Part shown: in pieces, positions 31,528 to 40,372 of the stretch
Layout: each line of letters opens with the position of its first letter
Position numbering within the stretch: the stretch's first letter is position 1
Origin: an uncultured Prevotella sp.
GTDB lineage: Bacteria > Bacteroidota > Bacteroidia > Bacteroidales > Bacteroidaceae
Length of the DNA: 44,550 nt
Reading direction: 5' to 3'
Assembly: GCA_905372445.1 (NCBI GenBank)
Contig: CAJPPF010000002.1
Coordinates: 1-44,550, forward strand
Notes under the pieces: generated by a model
What the model saw: only the letters and a program-made list of their open reading frames with translations
What the model was told of the DNA's origin: nothing
Databases searched by the model: none
Position numbers and translations under genes: made by a program

Positions 31528-34500
31528 ATGGCACTGACAGAACAGGAAAGACAGGATTTGAAACAGGACATTCTCACACAAATCAAGAGCGAGAGCCAGA
31601 GTGTGAACGAACTGCAGGAAGTGCAGACGCTCGACGGCGTGAAAAGTCTGCCGGCGATGCGCGGTGAAGAACTGGTGTCTGCCCCCGTGAGCCTTCTGGG
31701 CAAGCCTGCCACGGACGCGGCGGTACAGGCACAGGCAGCCAAGCAAGCGGCAGACACGGCTGCGGAAAAGGCGACACAGGCAGCCTCCAATGCCGATGCA
31801 AAGGCACAGGCAGCGCAGACTGCTGCCCAAATTGCGAACAAAGCATCGGAAGACCTCGATGCGGTCAAGACATCGGCACAGCAAGTAATCGACCAGTACG
31901 AGGATGTAGCCGTGAGAGCTCTAAAGGGTGCTACGGCACGTTTTAACGGCATACTTGCGGATGCTGTCATAGAACAAAATAGCGCCCTGGAGGTAACCGG
32001 CGTGTACTATGTCGCCTCAAAGAATATATTTGCCGGCAAGAGTGAAGGTAAGTATTATGACAATTGGTTGGGTGCCGATATGTATCTCACCGATAACAGG
32101 ACGGCAATACGCAAGGACAAGATATACCTGCTGGGATCGGTGCTCTACACATGGAATGAGCAGGACGGCACACTTGTCGAAGCCAGCGGCACGGGTGGTG
32201 GCAATACTATCAACGTGAGCGAGAAGTATCCGCTGCCAGATGGTTACTACACGTTGGCTACTGCCATTAAGGCGGTGGAGGCGAAGTTGCGCGCCAAGGG
32301 ATGCTGTGTCACCTTCGAGGCAAGCCAAGGAAAGTGGCTCACGAAGCAGTTCGTTGGCACGAGTGTTGACAGTTGGGAGCAGGAAGCCAGCTGGGAGGAT
32401 TTCGGTGGCGCGGGTACGATAAAGAGCGTGACGGTGAACGGCAAGAAACAGACAGCCGATGTGAACGGCAATGTGAATATCACGATAGACCATGTAGAGG
32501 TGGACGAAACGCTCGATGCAGATAGCACGAATCCCGTGCAGAACAAGGCTGTAACAGCCAAACTCGGTGAGGTGGAGGCAGGTACTGTCTTCGGTATGAC
32601 GGCAGAACTGAGCGAGGATGAGAGCACGGTGCGCCTTGCTCTTACTAACAAGAGCGGTGCAGAGATAGCCTCGGCTGACATACCTGCCGGTAGCGGTGGA
32701 GGTGGCGGCGACAACAGCGCGACGAAGATCGTGCTGACAGCCGGAGTGGATAAGACCACCATCAAGGAAGGTGATTCGGTGAAACTGACCTATACCTATG
32801 ACCACTGGAATACAGACGGGGAAAGTACGGGACAGAAGGCTACCATACAGATAACGGTCAGGCGTGGTGCCACCACGACATACAGCGATACCATTAAGGA
32901 TGTGAGCAAGGGTACCTACACCCTTGATCTTACCAAATACCTGCTTCTGGGTACGAGTGACATCTATGTAATAGCCCAGACCACCGACCCTGCTACGGGC
33001 AAGACGCAGCGCAAGCAAAGCTATGTGTCGGTAAAGTCTGTCACTCTATCGCTATCTACCGCGTACAACCTCGCGTCAGGGCTTTCCTCCGGCGGTTATG
33101 GCAACTCGGAAACGGTGAGCATACCGTTCACCGTGAGCGGTAGCGGCACGAAGACTGTCTTCCTCTACGTTGACGGCACGCAACGGAATGCCGAGACGAT
33201 AAGCCGCAGTGGTACAACCAATAGCAGTTTCAACCTGTATATGAGCGGTCTGTCTGCCGGAAGGCATACCATACAGATGGTTGCCGAGGCGGAAGTCGAT
33301 ACGCTGACACTGAAAAGCGAGAGCATCTACTTCGATATTCTGAAGGCAGGGAATAACTCACCGTTCATCGGTATGATGATTATACACTCTGACGGACGTA
33401 TACAGGCTGCGCAGGAACATTTGAAGCCAGTTATCAGCGTGGGGCAGTATGAGGCATGTGAGTTCCGCTTCGTTTCCTACGACCCCTCCAAGACACCGGC
33501 GAGCGTCGAGATAAGGCGAAATTATACCTTGCTCCAGACCGTCAGCGTACCGAGAACGACGCAGACCTACCAGAACAGGTTTACCGAGAAAGGACGGCAG
33601 ACTATGACGTTCACAACAGGCACCACCGCATACACGCTCGACATCGATGTTAAGGAGGGCGGTATCAATATTGATGAGGTTTCCTATGGTCTAAAGGTAC
33701 GGTTAAGTCCGTTTGGCAGGAGCAATGGCGAGAGCTATCCGGCAAAATGGGAATCTAACGGCGTTAAAACAGCATTCGAGGGCTTCGATTGGTCAAGCAA
33801 CGGTTGGACTGGTGACAGCTTGAAACTCTCCAACGGTGCTAAAGCAATTATCGGCTATGAGCTATTCAAAGAAGACGCCGGTGCGAATGGCATGACCATA
33901 GAGATGGAGTTTAAGGTGACGAACGTGATGGACCGCACAGCAGAGGTCATCAGCTGTATGAGCGGCGGCAAGGGACTGAGCGTAACCCCTGTGGAGGCAA
34001 GTATCAAGACAGGTACCATCCTGCATTACACAAACGAGAATGGCGAGGACGCAAGCCGAGAGATAAAGATAGGCACGAAGTTCGCCCCGGAAGAGTGGTT
34101 GAAGGTCGCCTTCGTCATCGGCAAGCGAGCGGATGGGCGGCTTATGGAACTGTACGTGAACGGCAACCGCGCCGGTGCGGACATCTACGACGGCAGCTAC
34201 TACTTCCGTCAGGACAGTCCCGTGGGCATTACCCTGTCAAGTGATGCTGCAGACCTTGAGATGCGGAACATACGCATTTACGACCGTTCCCTTACTGATG
34301 ATGAGGTGTTGGAAAACCGCATGGTCGATGCGGGCAGCACGGAGGACATGATGCGCCTCTGGGAGGAGAACGACATCATCGGTGATACGGGAGATGTCGA
34401 CATCGATAAGCTGCGTGCCAAGGGCAAAGGCGTGCTGCGCATCGTGCGCAAAGGCGGACTTGACGAGGTTAACCAGACCAACAACAAGAAGACTGACTTC

Positions 34501-37500
34501 TCCGCCGATGTGTATTTCTACAGTCCCTTCGGAAAGGAGTATGACTTTATCCTGCGCGACTGCTATATCCGCATACAGGGTACCAGTTCTACCAAGTATC
34601 CGAGCAAGAACATCCGTATCTACTTCAGCAAAGGTGGTGCGAACCTGAGCCTTGAGGTGAACGGTCAGAAAGTGGAGAGCAGGAAGTACAGCCTGCGCCC
34701 CGGCGCTGCGGCGATGAACCTCTATTGCATGAAGAGCGACTACAGTGATTCGTCAATGAGCCTGAACACCGGAGGTGCAAAGCTCTTCAACGACGTGATG
34801 AAGGAGTTGGGGCTTCTCACCCCTCCGCAGAGACATCAGTACGAGCAGGGTGGAAACAGTCTCAGTGCCGTCACGGTACGCACAGCTATCGACGGCTTCC
34901 CGATTGATGTTTTCAGTGCAGATACGGTGGACGGCGAGAGTATCTACTTCGGACAATACAACTTCAACAACGAAAAGTCAAAGAGTGGGAAGCTGTTCGG
35001 TATGGAGGGCGTAGATGGCTTCACGCCCGAATGTCCACTGACACTTGAAACGCTGAACAACGGCGAGAAAACCTGTCTGTTCCAAAGTAAGAGCGATGAA
35101 GACTTTACCTCAAACTTCGATGCAGGCTTGGAGACCAATGTGCCGGACAACGTGAAGTGGGCAGGATTATCCGAGGTGCAGAAGACCGCCCTGAAGCGCC
35201 TGTTCGGATGGATAAGGTCGTGCGTGCCGGAAGGTGCCAAGGCAGATGACCTCACGACATTCAAGAGCGCGAAGTTCGTTTCGGAGATAAGCCAGTACTT
35301 TGACAAGGACTTCCTGCTCACCTACTATATCCACACCGACTACCATGCCAGTGTGGACCAGCGTGCCAAGAACATGCTGCTGCGCACGTGGGACGGCAAG
35401 CTATGGTATATCACCTATTACGACGGTGACACGCAGAACGGCAAGCGTAACGACTGCTTCCTTGCCTACGACTACACCCTCGACCGCGACACGTGGGACG
35501 CGGAGGCAAGCAAGTACGCTTTCGAGGGCAGGGATAGTTGGCTTTGGAACCTCGTCCTTGCCAACCTCGGCAATGACCTGAAACGCTGTGCTGCGAACTA
35601 CCGCGCGAAGATGACACCGGAGCGCGTGCTGAGCATGCTGACTGTGGAGCAGATGGGCAACTGGAGCGACCGTGCCTACAACAAGAGTGGTTATCTGAAA
35701 TATATTCGTCCGGCTATAGTGGATACCTACGGTAAGAAATGGTCGTTCATCTACGCTCTGCAGGGCAACAACAAGGCGTTCCTGACCTATTTCGTGAGGA
35801 ACCGGTTTGCCCTGCTCGATGCGAAGTACGGCACGAGCAGCTTTACCTCTGACAACATCGACCTCTATATGTCCCGGACAGGTGCGGATGCGGCAGACAC
35901 ATTCAGGATAACTGCCGGCGAGGTGTATGCTTTCGGATATGGAACGAACAACAGCCCCAATCTCGGCAACACCGGTATAGTAGCAGCAGGGAAGATTGCG
36001 GAACTGAAGATAACAGGAGCATATACCGTGAACGACCCCCTGCGTGTGTATGGCGCAAGCCGTATGCAGGTGCTGGACATGACGGATGCAGCCGACCATC
36101 TGAAAAACGGTCTTGACCTCGGCAAGTGTACCGCCCTGCGCGAACTGGACCTTCAGTCCGGTACAACCGGCAGCACGGGATGGTGGCTGAACATCGGCAG
36201 TTGCCGGCAGCTGCGGAAGGTAAACCTGCGCAATCAGCAGCAGGCCAAGACAGGCGGCAGCACTTCCACGGAACTTGACTTCTCCAATCAGACCAAGCTG
36301 GAGTATCTCGACGCGCGAGGCACACAGCCGCAGAGCATTGCTTTTGCCAAGGGCGCTCCCATAACGACGGCAATGCTTCCCGGCACGCTGAACGTGCTGA
36401 AGCTCGAATACCTGAGCAAGCTGACGGTGAACGGTCTGAGCCTTGAAAGCTATTCGGGCGTGAAGACGCTCATCGTGGACGGCTGTCCGAATATCAACTG
36501 GGAAACGCTTCTGGCACGCTGTATGAATGTGGAGCGACTGCGCATCACCGGCATTGACACGACCGATGACGGCACTTGGCTGAACCGCTTTATCAAAATG
36601 AGTGGTGTGGATGCGGAAGGCAATGCGGTGGACTACTGCGCGCTTGTGGGTACGGTGCAGCTCACCAAATATATGGAGGACGACGAGTACGCTGCGATGC
36701 ACGAAAAATTTCCGGAGCTCAACATCAGACAGCCGGAATATACCATGATTGAGTTTGACGACACGGTGGCTGACGACGCTAACGTGACGAATCTTGACAA
36801 TGGCACGGGCTACAGAAACGGCACGACCTATTTGCCCAGCGGGCATATCACGGCAATCCTGAAGCAGCGGCACAGGGTGCTGGCGAAGGTTACCAAGAAA
36901 GCCACTACACGCAAGGTGAATATGGCAGGACAGGAGGTGACGCTGAACAATCTCGACGGCGAGATGACATATTTTCCTCTTGATGACGCGAACAGTAACA
37001 AGTATGCCGATGGTACGGAGGCGAAGCTGGATGGCACGGAAGGCGACTGGATGATGTACGAGCCGTTCTTCTGGTCGAAAGGCATCAACGACTACCTGAA
37101 TGGAAAACATTACAGCTGCTACTGCTCTGCAGACAGAGAGCACAAGCCAGAAAGCCCTGAGGCGACCGTACTGACGCTGGACGACATCGAAAGTACGCAG
37201 GGTGGCGTATTGCCGGGCAAAAAGGTCATGATCGGTAAGGAGACGCTGCTTGAATCTTATACGAACGATACAGCATACAGCGTGTGCAAGGTGAGTGTTG
37301 AGGGTTTCCATCGCGTACGCTTCCCAAGCGTTCCTGTCACGAACCTTATCGGCTCAGTGTTTGTTGACGCGGAGGATAAGGTCGTCAGCTCGGTGGTGGT
37401 TCCGACCATCAACAACAAGTTCGAGGCTGGCATGTACCTCGTTGCCGACATCCCGGATAAAGCCGTAAACCTGCACTTCACCATCCTGAACACGGCGGAG

Positions 37501-38427
37501 TTCGACTGCGTTGTGCTAAGCAACAGCACGCGTATAGAGGACATGGAACCGGAATGGGTGGCGAACGACGAGCATCTCTGTGCCGTAGTCGGCTCTACGG
37601 TCATCGGTTCCAAACTGCGTGCGGCCATTACCGGTGGCAGCACGACGGGGAACATGACCTGGACGGACTTCCATTATTACTCGGTGCAGCGTGGCATGCA
37701 GCAGATAGACGCGCTGATGCACTCGCGCATCGCCAACCTGTTCTTTGCCAAGTACGGCCGCAGGAACTCGCAGGAGCAATGCGGTGCGGGAGAACATACG
37801 AACACCCGTATTACTGGAGGCACGGCGAGCCATGGTATGCAGGATACCATCGGATACAAAGAAGCATACAGCATAAACAACGACGTTACGGATATCATCC
37901 AGGACAATGGTGTACGCAAATTTGCATGGTATAGGAGTGTCGATGAGTACGGTAGCGCGGTGGTAACGCAGGTGAACAACATCTGCTGCCTCGGCTACGA
38001 GGATATTTATGGTCACAAATTTTGTATTCTTGATAATGTAGATATACCGAATAACAGTGGCAATTACGCCAAGTGGCGTATCTGGATGCCGTCCGGCACG
38101 GTGCGCTGGGTGAAGGGTATGTCGAACACTGGCTATTGGATAACAGCTGTTGCTCATGGCAAGCATATGGACATGATAGCAGTGGGCAATAGTATGGGAT
38201 CATCCTCTACCTACTATAACGATAAATTCCACTTTAGTGGAGCACCGTCAAGAGTTGTCTATTACGGCTACGACGGTGCGCATCCGCATGCAGGCATTTC
38301 GTCCATGTATGCGGCTCAAGATGCTAATCACTCGAGTGGGAGTATCGGCTCGCGTCTGGCATTCCGCGGACGGCTCGTGAGGGCGCAGAGCGTGGCAGCG
38401 TACAAGGCGACTGGCGAGGTAGAGTAA
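31528..38427 (+). CDS. Giant tail fibre / receptor-binding protein (2299 residues)
   Basis: Domains in order: an Ala/Gln-rich coiled coil (about 55-120); a beta-rich region with an NKAVTAKLGEVE-type motif; Ig-like beta modules (about 400-610); a LamG/concanavalin-like sandwich (about 765-930). A CotH-like region follows (about 985-1420: GTSSTKYPSKNIRIYF at 1017 on, and YYDGDTQNG near 1300). Next come leucine-rich-type repeats (about 1500-1700: LRELDLQSG, LRKVNLRNQ, LEYLDARG). The C-terminal receptor-type domain (about 2000-2299) is rich in Tyr, Asn and Ser and ends in SRLAFRGRLVRAQSV. It binds the host surface. Assignments of single domains are by eye. Confidence 0.85.
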   Translation: MALTEQERQDLKQDILTQIKSESQSVNELQEVQTLDGVKSLPAMRGEELVSAPVSLLGKPATDAAVQAQAAKQAADTAAEKATQAASNADAKAQAAQTAAQIANKASEDLDAVKTSAQQVIDQYEDVAVRALKGATARFNGILADAVIEQNSALEVTGVYYVASKNIFAGKSEGKYYDNWLGADMYLTDNRTAIRKDKIYLLGSVLYTWNEQDGTLVEASGTGGGNTINVSEKYPLPDGYYTLATAIKAVEAKLRAKGCCVTFEASQGKWLTKQFVGTSVDSWEQEASWEDFGGAGTIKSVTVNGKKQTADVNGNVNITIDHVEVDETLDADSTNPVQNKAVTAKLGEVEAGTVFGMTAELSEDESTVRLALTNKSGAEIASADIPAGSGGGGGDNSATKIVLTAGVDKTTIKEGDSVKLTYTYDHWNTDGESTGQKATIQITVRRGATTTYSDTIKDVSKGTYTLDLTKYLLLGTSDIYVIAQTTDPATGKTQRKQSYVSVKSVTLSLSTAYNLASGLSSGGYGNSETVSIPFTVSGSGTKTVFLYVDGTQRNAETISRSGTTNSSFNLYMSGLSAGRHTIQMVAEAEVDTLTLKSESIYFDILKAGNNSPFIGMMIIHSDGRIQAAQEHLKPVISVGQYEACEFRFVSYDPSKTPASVEIRRNYTLLQTVSVPRTTQTYQNRFTEKGRQTMTFTTGTTAYTLDIDVKEGGINIDEVSYGLKVRLSPFGRSNGESYPAKWESNGVKTAFEGFDWSSNGWTGDSLKLSNGAKAIIGYELFKEDAGANGMTIEMEFKVTNVMDRTAEVISCMSGGKGLSVTPVEASIKTGTILHYTNENGEDASREIKIGTKFAPEEWLKVAFVIGKRADGRLMELYVNGNRAGADIYDGSYYFRQDSPVGITLSSDAADLEMRNIRIYDRSLTDDEVLENRMVDAGSTEDMMRLWEENDIIGDTGDVDIDKLRAKGKGVLRIVRKGGLDEVNQTNNKKTDFSADVYFYSPFGKEYDFILRDCYIRIQGTSSTKYPSKNIRIYFSKGGANLSLEVNGQKVESRKYSLRPGAAAMNLYCMKSDYSDSSMSLNTGGAKLFNDVMKELGLLTPPQRHQYEQGGNSLSAVTVRTAIDGFPIDVFSADTVDGESIYFGQYNFNNEKSKSGKLFGMEGVDGFTPECPLTLETLNNGEKTCLFQSKSDEDFTSNFDAGLETNVPDNVKWAGLSEVQKTALKRLFGWIRSCVPEGAKADDLTTFKSAKFVSEISQYFDKDFLLTYYIHTDYHASVDQRAKNMLLRTWDGKLWYITYYDGDTQNGKRNDCFLAYDYTLDRDTWDAEASKYAFEGRDSWLWNLVLANLGNDLKRCAANYRAKMTPERVLSMLTVEQMGNWSDRAYNKSGYLKYIRPAIVDTYGKKWSFIYALQGNNKAFLTYFVRNRFALLDAKYGTSSFTSDNIDLYMSRTGADAADTFRITAGEVYAFGYGTNNSPNLGNTGIVAAGKIAELKITGAYTVNDPLRVYGASRMQVLDMTDAADHLKNGLDLGKCTALRELDLQSGTTGSTGWWLNIGSCRQLRKVNLRNQQQAKTGGSTSTELDFSNQTKLEYLDARGTQPQSIAFAKGAPITTAMLPGTLNVLKLEYLSKLTVNGLSLESYSGVKTLIVDGCPNINWETLLARCMNVERLRITGIDTTDDGTWLNRFIKMSGVDAEGNAVDYCALVGTVQLTKYMEDDEYAAMHEKFPELNIRQPEYTMIEFDDTVADDANVTNLDNGTGYRNGTTYLPSGHITAILKQRHRVLAKVTKKATTRKVNMAGQEVTLNNLDGEMTYFPLDDANSNKYADGTEAKLDGTEGDWMMYEPFFWSKGINDYLNGKHYSCYCSADREHKPESPEATVLTLDDIESTQGGVLPGKKVMIGKETLLESYTNDTAYSVCKVSVEGFHRVRFPSVPVTNLIGSVFVDAEDKVVSSVVVPTINNKFEAGMYLVADIPDKAVNLHFTILNTAEFDCVVLSNSTRIEDMEPEWVANDEHLCAVVGSTVIGSKLRAAITGGSTTGNMTWTDFHYYSVQRGMQQIDALMHSRIANLFFAKYGRRNSQEQCGAGEHTNTRITGGTASHGMQDTIGYKEAYSINNDVTDIIQDNGVRKFAWYRSVDEYGSAVVTQVNNICCLGYEDIYGHKFCILDNVDIPNNSGNYAKWRIWMPSGTVRWVKGMSNTGYWITAVAHGKHMDMIAVGNSMGSSSTYYNDKFHFSGAPSRVVYYGYDGAHPHAGISSMYAAQDANHSSGSIGSRLAFRGRLVRAQSVAAYKATGEVE

Positions 38428-38468
38428 GCATGACAGATAAAATATAAAAATAGGAACTAATATTTTTT

Positions 38469-38966
38469 ATGAATAGAGTACAAGGAGATGCCGGTGTTAG
38501 GCTGCTGGAATGCATCAACCCGGTTAAGGGAAAGTGGCGCGTACGGTGGGACGTGCAGAAGTGTGAGGATGGTTCGGCGGACTACATGGAAGAGGAGTTC
38601 GACCATCGTCCGCTGACAGATGAGGTAAAGAGCCTCGTGATAGCGTGGTACAACGCGAAGGTGGACAATGCAATATTGTCGGGCTTTTCGTGGCAGGGCA
38701 TGCCAGTATGGCTGTCAAAGGAGAATCAGTATAATTATAAGGTAGCATATGACCTTGCCGTGCAGACAGCAGGGGCAACCTTGCCCGTGACGTTCAAGTT
38801 CGGGACGGACGGGCAGCCGCAGTACCGCAAGTTTGAAACGCTCGACGAATTGACGGACTTCTATGTCAAAGCGATGACTTATATTCAAAGCACCCTTGCC
38901 CAAGGATGGAAAGAGAAGGATGCTATTGATTGGTCGGATTACGGAGAGGAGGCGGATCATGAGTAA
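38469..38966 (+). CDS. Tail fibre assembly chaperone-like protein (DUF4376 type)
   Basis: A 165-residue protein starting MNRVQGDAGVRLLEC. The centre has FSWQGMPVWLSKENQYNYK and the C-terminus FETLDELTDFYVKAM, followed by a short GWKEKDAIDW segment. This is the layout of DUF4376/fibre-accessory proteins, which bind or help fold the tail fibre. It follows the fibre gene directly and is the last protein of the late operon. Confidence 0.7.
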   Translation: MNRVQGDAGVRLLECINPVKGKWRVRWDVQKCEDGSADYMEEEFDHRPLTDEVKSLVIAWYNAKVDNAILSGFSWQGMPVWLSKENQYNYKVAYDLAVQTAGATLPVTFKFGTDGQPQYRKFETLDELTDFYVKAMTYIQSTLAQGWKEKDAIDWSDYGEEADHE

Positions 38967-39021
38967 AGGATGTGGGTGCCAGAGAGGGATATTTCTCCAG
39001 CGACTGTTCAAGTCGCAGTAG
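38959..39021 (+). CDS. Possible 20-residue peptide at the end of the late operon
   Basis: An ATG at 38959 overlaps the previous stop and reads MSKGCGCQRGIFLQRLFKSQ before TAG. The overlap favours translation, but nothing else supports it and it runs through a hairpin (GCGACT 39000-39005, AGTCGC 39011-39016). It may be a chance frame. Confidence 0.25.
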   Translation: MSKGCGCQRGIFLQRLFKSQ

Positions 39022-39051
39022 ATAATTAAGAAATCCCTTCGGGGGAGGGAT
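39000..39051 (+). terminator. Hairpins after the late operon
   Basis: Two hairpins follow the last late gene: GCGACT-GTTCA-AGTCGC (39000-39016) and ATCCCT-TCGGGGG-AGGGAT (39033-39051, with a CCC-TTCG-GGG core). No T run follows on the plus strand, so they may mark a processed 3' end rather than a classical terminator. Confidence 0.35.
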
Positions 39052-39053
39052 AT

Positions 39054-39181
39054 AAAAAAAGCCCCCGGCCTGTTAATACGACGCCAATCATTTTAACAAC
39101 ACACCCATAGGATGCTGACCGGGGGCCAATACCCTCTGCCACACCCTATGGATTTCTTATTGTTGTTAAAAATGATTGGCG
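39054..39181 (-). ncRNA. Putative pseudoknotted small RNA, about 128 nt
   Basis: On the minus strand, 5' to 3': arm A (39181-39161), arm B (39151-39145), loop block C (39126-39119), B' (39111-39105), A' (39101-39082), C' (39068-39061), then seven U (39060-39054). A pairs with A' over 20 bp with one bulge. B pairs with B' (CCATAGG with CCTATGG). C, in the apical loop, is complementary over 8 bp (GCCCCCGG/CCGGGGGC) to C' outside the stem, giving an H-type pseudoknot just before the U run. A TATATTTG promoter element (39192-39185) would start transcription at the first base of A. The function is unknown. Confidence 0.65.
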
Positions 39182-39184
39182 ATG

Positions 39185-39192
39185 CAAATATA
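39185..39192 (-). promoter_or_regulatory. Promoter element of the pseudoknotted RNA
   Basis: TATATTTG on the minus strand (CAAATATA on the plus strand), 4 bases upstream of arm A. No good TTTG at -33 was found. It diverges from the start of the regulator gene at 39208. Confidence 0.55.
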
Positions 39193-39207
39193 CTAAAATT
39201 ATTGGAT

Positions 39208-39450
39208 ATGAAGATAGTTGAGATTGTAAAAATTAACAGGGAACTCCTGAAAAACCTGCATACGGCAGGTGTCAGGATAGAGGATGCTGAATATATAGAT
39301 TTGTATGCGGACTATCGGAAACTGCTTGATGAGGGCGAGAAAGTGTCGTATATCGTGGCTCGGCTGTCGGACAAATATGCCGTGAGTGAACGGAAGGTGT
39401 ATGGCCTTATCAAGCACTTTCAAAGCGACTGCAAATTGTTTGCAGTATGA
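39208..39450 (+). CDS. Second Mor/C-like small regulator
   Basis: An 80-residue protein starting MKIVEIVKINRELLKNLH. The part YRKLLDEGEKVSYIVARLSDKYAVSERKVYGLIKHF has the same plan as the middle regulator at 10771 (a long helix, then V/I-SER-K/I-I recognition helix). The ATG at 39208 is preferred. Longer starts at 39175 or 39112 would lie within the inverted repeats of the small RNA. It stands apart from the late operon and directly before the DNA-modification genes, so it may control them. Confidence 0.6.
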   Translation: MKIVEIVKINRELLKNLHTAGVRIEDAEYIDLYADYRKLLDEGEKVSYIVARLSDKYAVSERKVYGLIKHFQSDCKLFAV

Positions 39451-39496
39451 TTGATTACGGATATTCTTGTTTGTAACGGAAACTCACGACCTTTGC
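39429..39496 (+). promoter_or_regulatory. Late-type promoter of the DNA-modification genes
   Basis: A perfect inverted repeat CTGCAAA-TTG-TTTGCAG (39429-39445) overlaps the end of the regulator gene. It is followed by GTATGAT, GAAACTC (39479-39485) and ACCTTTGC (39489-39496). The same items (TTTGCAAA, GTATGAT, GAAAACTC, ACCTTTGC) occur in the late promoter at 17475-17520, so the two probably answer to the same activator. Confidence 0.5.
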
Positions 39497-39503
39497 TCTC
39501 GTT

Positions 39504-40337
39504 ATGAGAAAGCAATATAATTCGGCACCGCTTCCATTCGTCGGTCAAAAGCGGATGTTTGCCAAGGAATTTAGAAAAGTGTTGGAGCAGTTCCCCGACG
39601 GAACTACATTCGTGGATTTGTTTGGCGGTAGCGGCTTGCTGTCGCATATTACCAAATGCGAGAAACCCCATTCAAAGGTAGTGTATAACGATTTTGACGG
39701 GTACAGGCTAAGGCTGGAACATATACCACAGACAAACGAGCTGCTTGCGGAACTAAGAGAGATTGTGCGTGAAATACCAAGACATAAGCCTATCATGGGA
39801 GAAGCACGAGAGCAGGTATTTGAGTGCTTGAAAGAACATCAGGAGTGTTATGGGTATTTGGACTTTATTACAATATCTTCCTCCATTATGTTCTCAATGA
39901 AGTACCGTTTGAGTATTGAGGAGATGCGCAAAGAGGCTTTGTATAATAATGTGCGTTCAACAGATTATCCGTTGTGCAACGACTATCTGGACGGACTGAC
40001 TATTGTGTCTGCAGATTATAAGCAGGTGTTCAACCAGTATAAAAATACACCAGGCGTGGTGTTTCTTGTAGATCCTCCATATCTGAGTACGGAAGTCGGT
40101 ACTTATAAGATGTATTGGAGACTTGCCGACTACCTTGATGTGCTGACTGTTCTCTCAGGACACTCGTTTGTATATTTCACGAGCAACAAGTCATCCATAT
40201 TGGAATTGTGCGATTGGATAGGCAGAAACAAGACCGTGGGTAATCCATTTGAGAAATGTACGAAAGTGGAATTCAATGCCCACATGAACTATAATGCCAC
40301 CTACACAGACATGATGCTCTATAAAAAGGCTGGTTAA
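39504..40337 (+). CDS. Dam-type (D12 class) N6-adenine DNA methyltransferase
   Basis: A 277-residue enzyme. Motif I is FVDLFGGSG (37-45), preceded by the characteristic PFVGQKRMF (11-19). Motif IV is DPPY (about 190-193). Order and length fit the D12/Dam alpha class, which methylates adenine in short sites using S-adenosylmethionine. It lies near the right end of the phage, where Mu carries its mom modification gene, and follows a late-type promoter. It probably protects phage DNA from host restriction or marks it for packaging. The recognition site cannot be read from the sequence. Confidence 0.93.
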   Translation: MRKQYNSAPLPFVGQKRMFAKEFRKVLEQFPDGTTFVDLFGGSGLLSHITKCEKPHSKVVYNDFDGYRLRLEHIPQTNELLAELREIVREIPRHKPIMGEAREQVFECLKEHQECYGYLDFITISSSIMFSMKYRLSIEEMRKEALYNNVRSTDYPLCNDYLDGLTIVSADYKQVFNQYKNTPGVVFLVDPPYLSTEVGTYKMYWRLADYLDVLTVLSGHSFVYFTSNKSSILELCDWIGRNKTVGNPFEKCTKVEFNAHMNYNATYTDMMLYKKAG

Positions 40338-40372
40338 ACACCGTTCAAAAACCAATTAAACACTATCAGACT

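Noticed and set aside
39054..39181. CRISPR or insertion-sequence ends at the inverted repeats
   Set aside because: There are no repeated spacers and no transposase. The nested and crossing pairings followed by U7 fit an RNA better.
39112..39207. Longer N-terminus for the right-end regulator
   Set aside because: This part reads through the loop and stem of the inverted repeats that fit the minus-strand RNA; the ATG at 39208 begins protein-like sequence.
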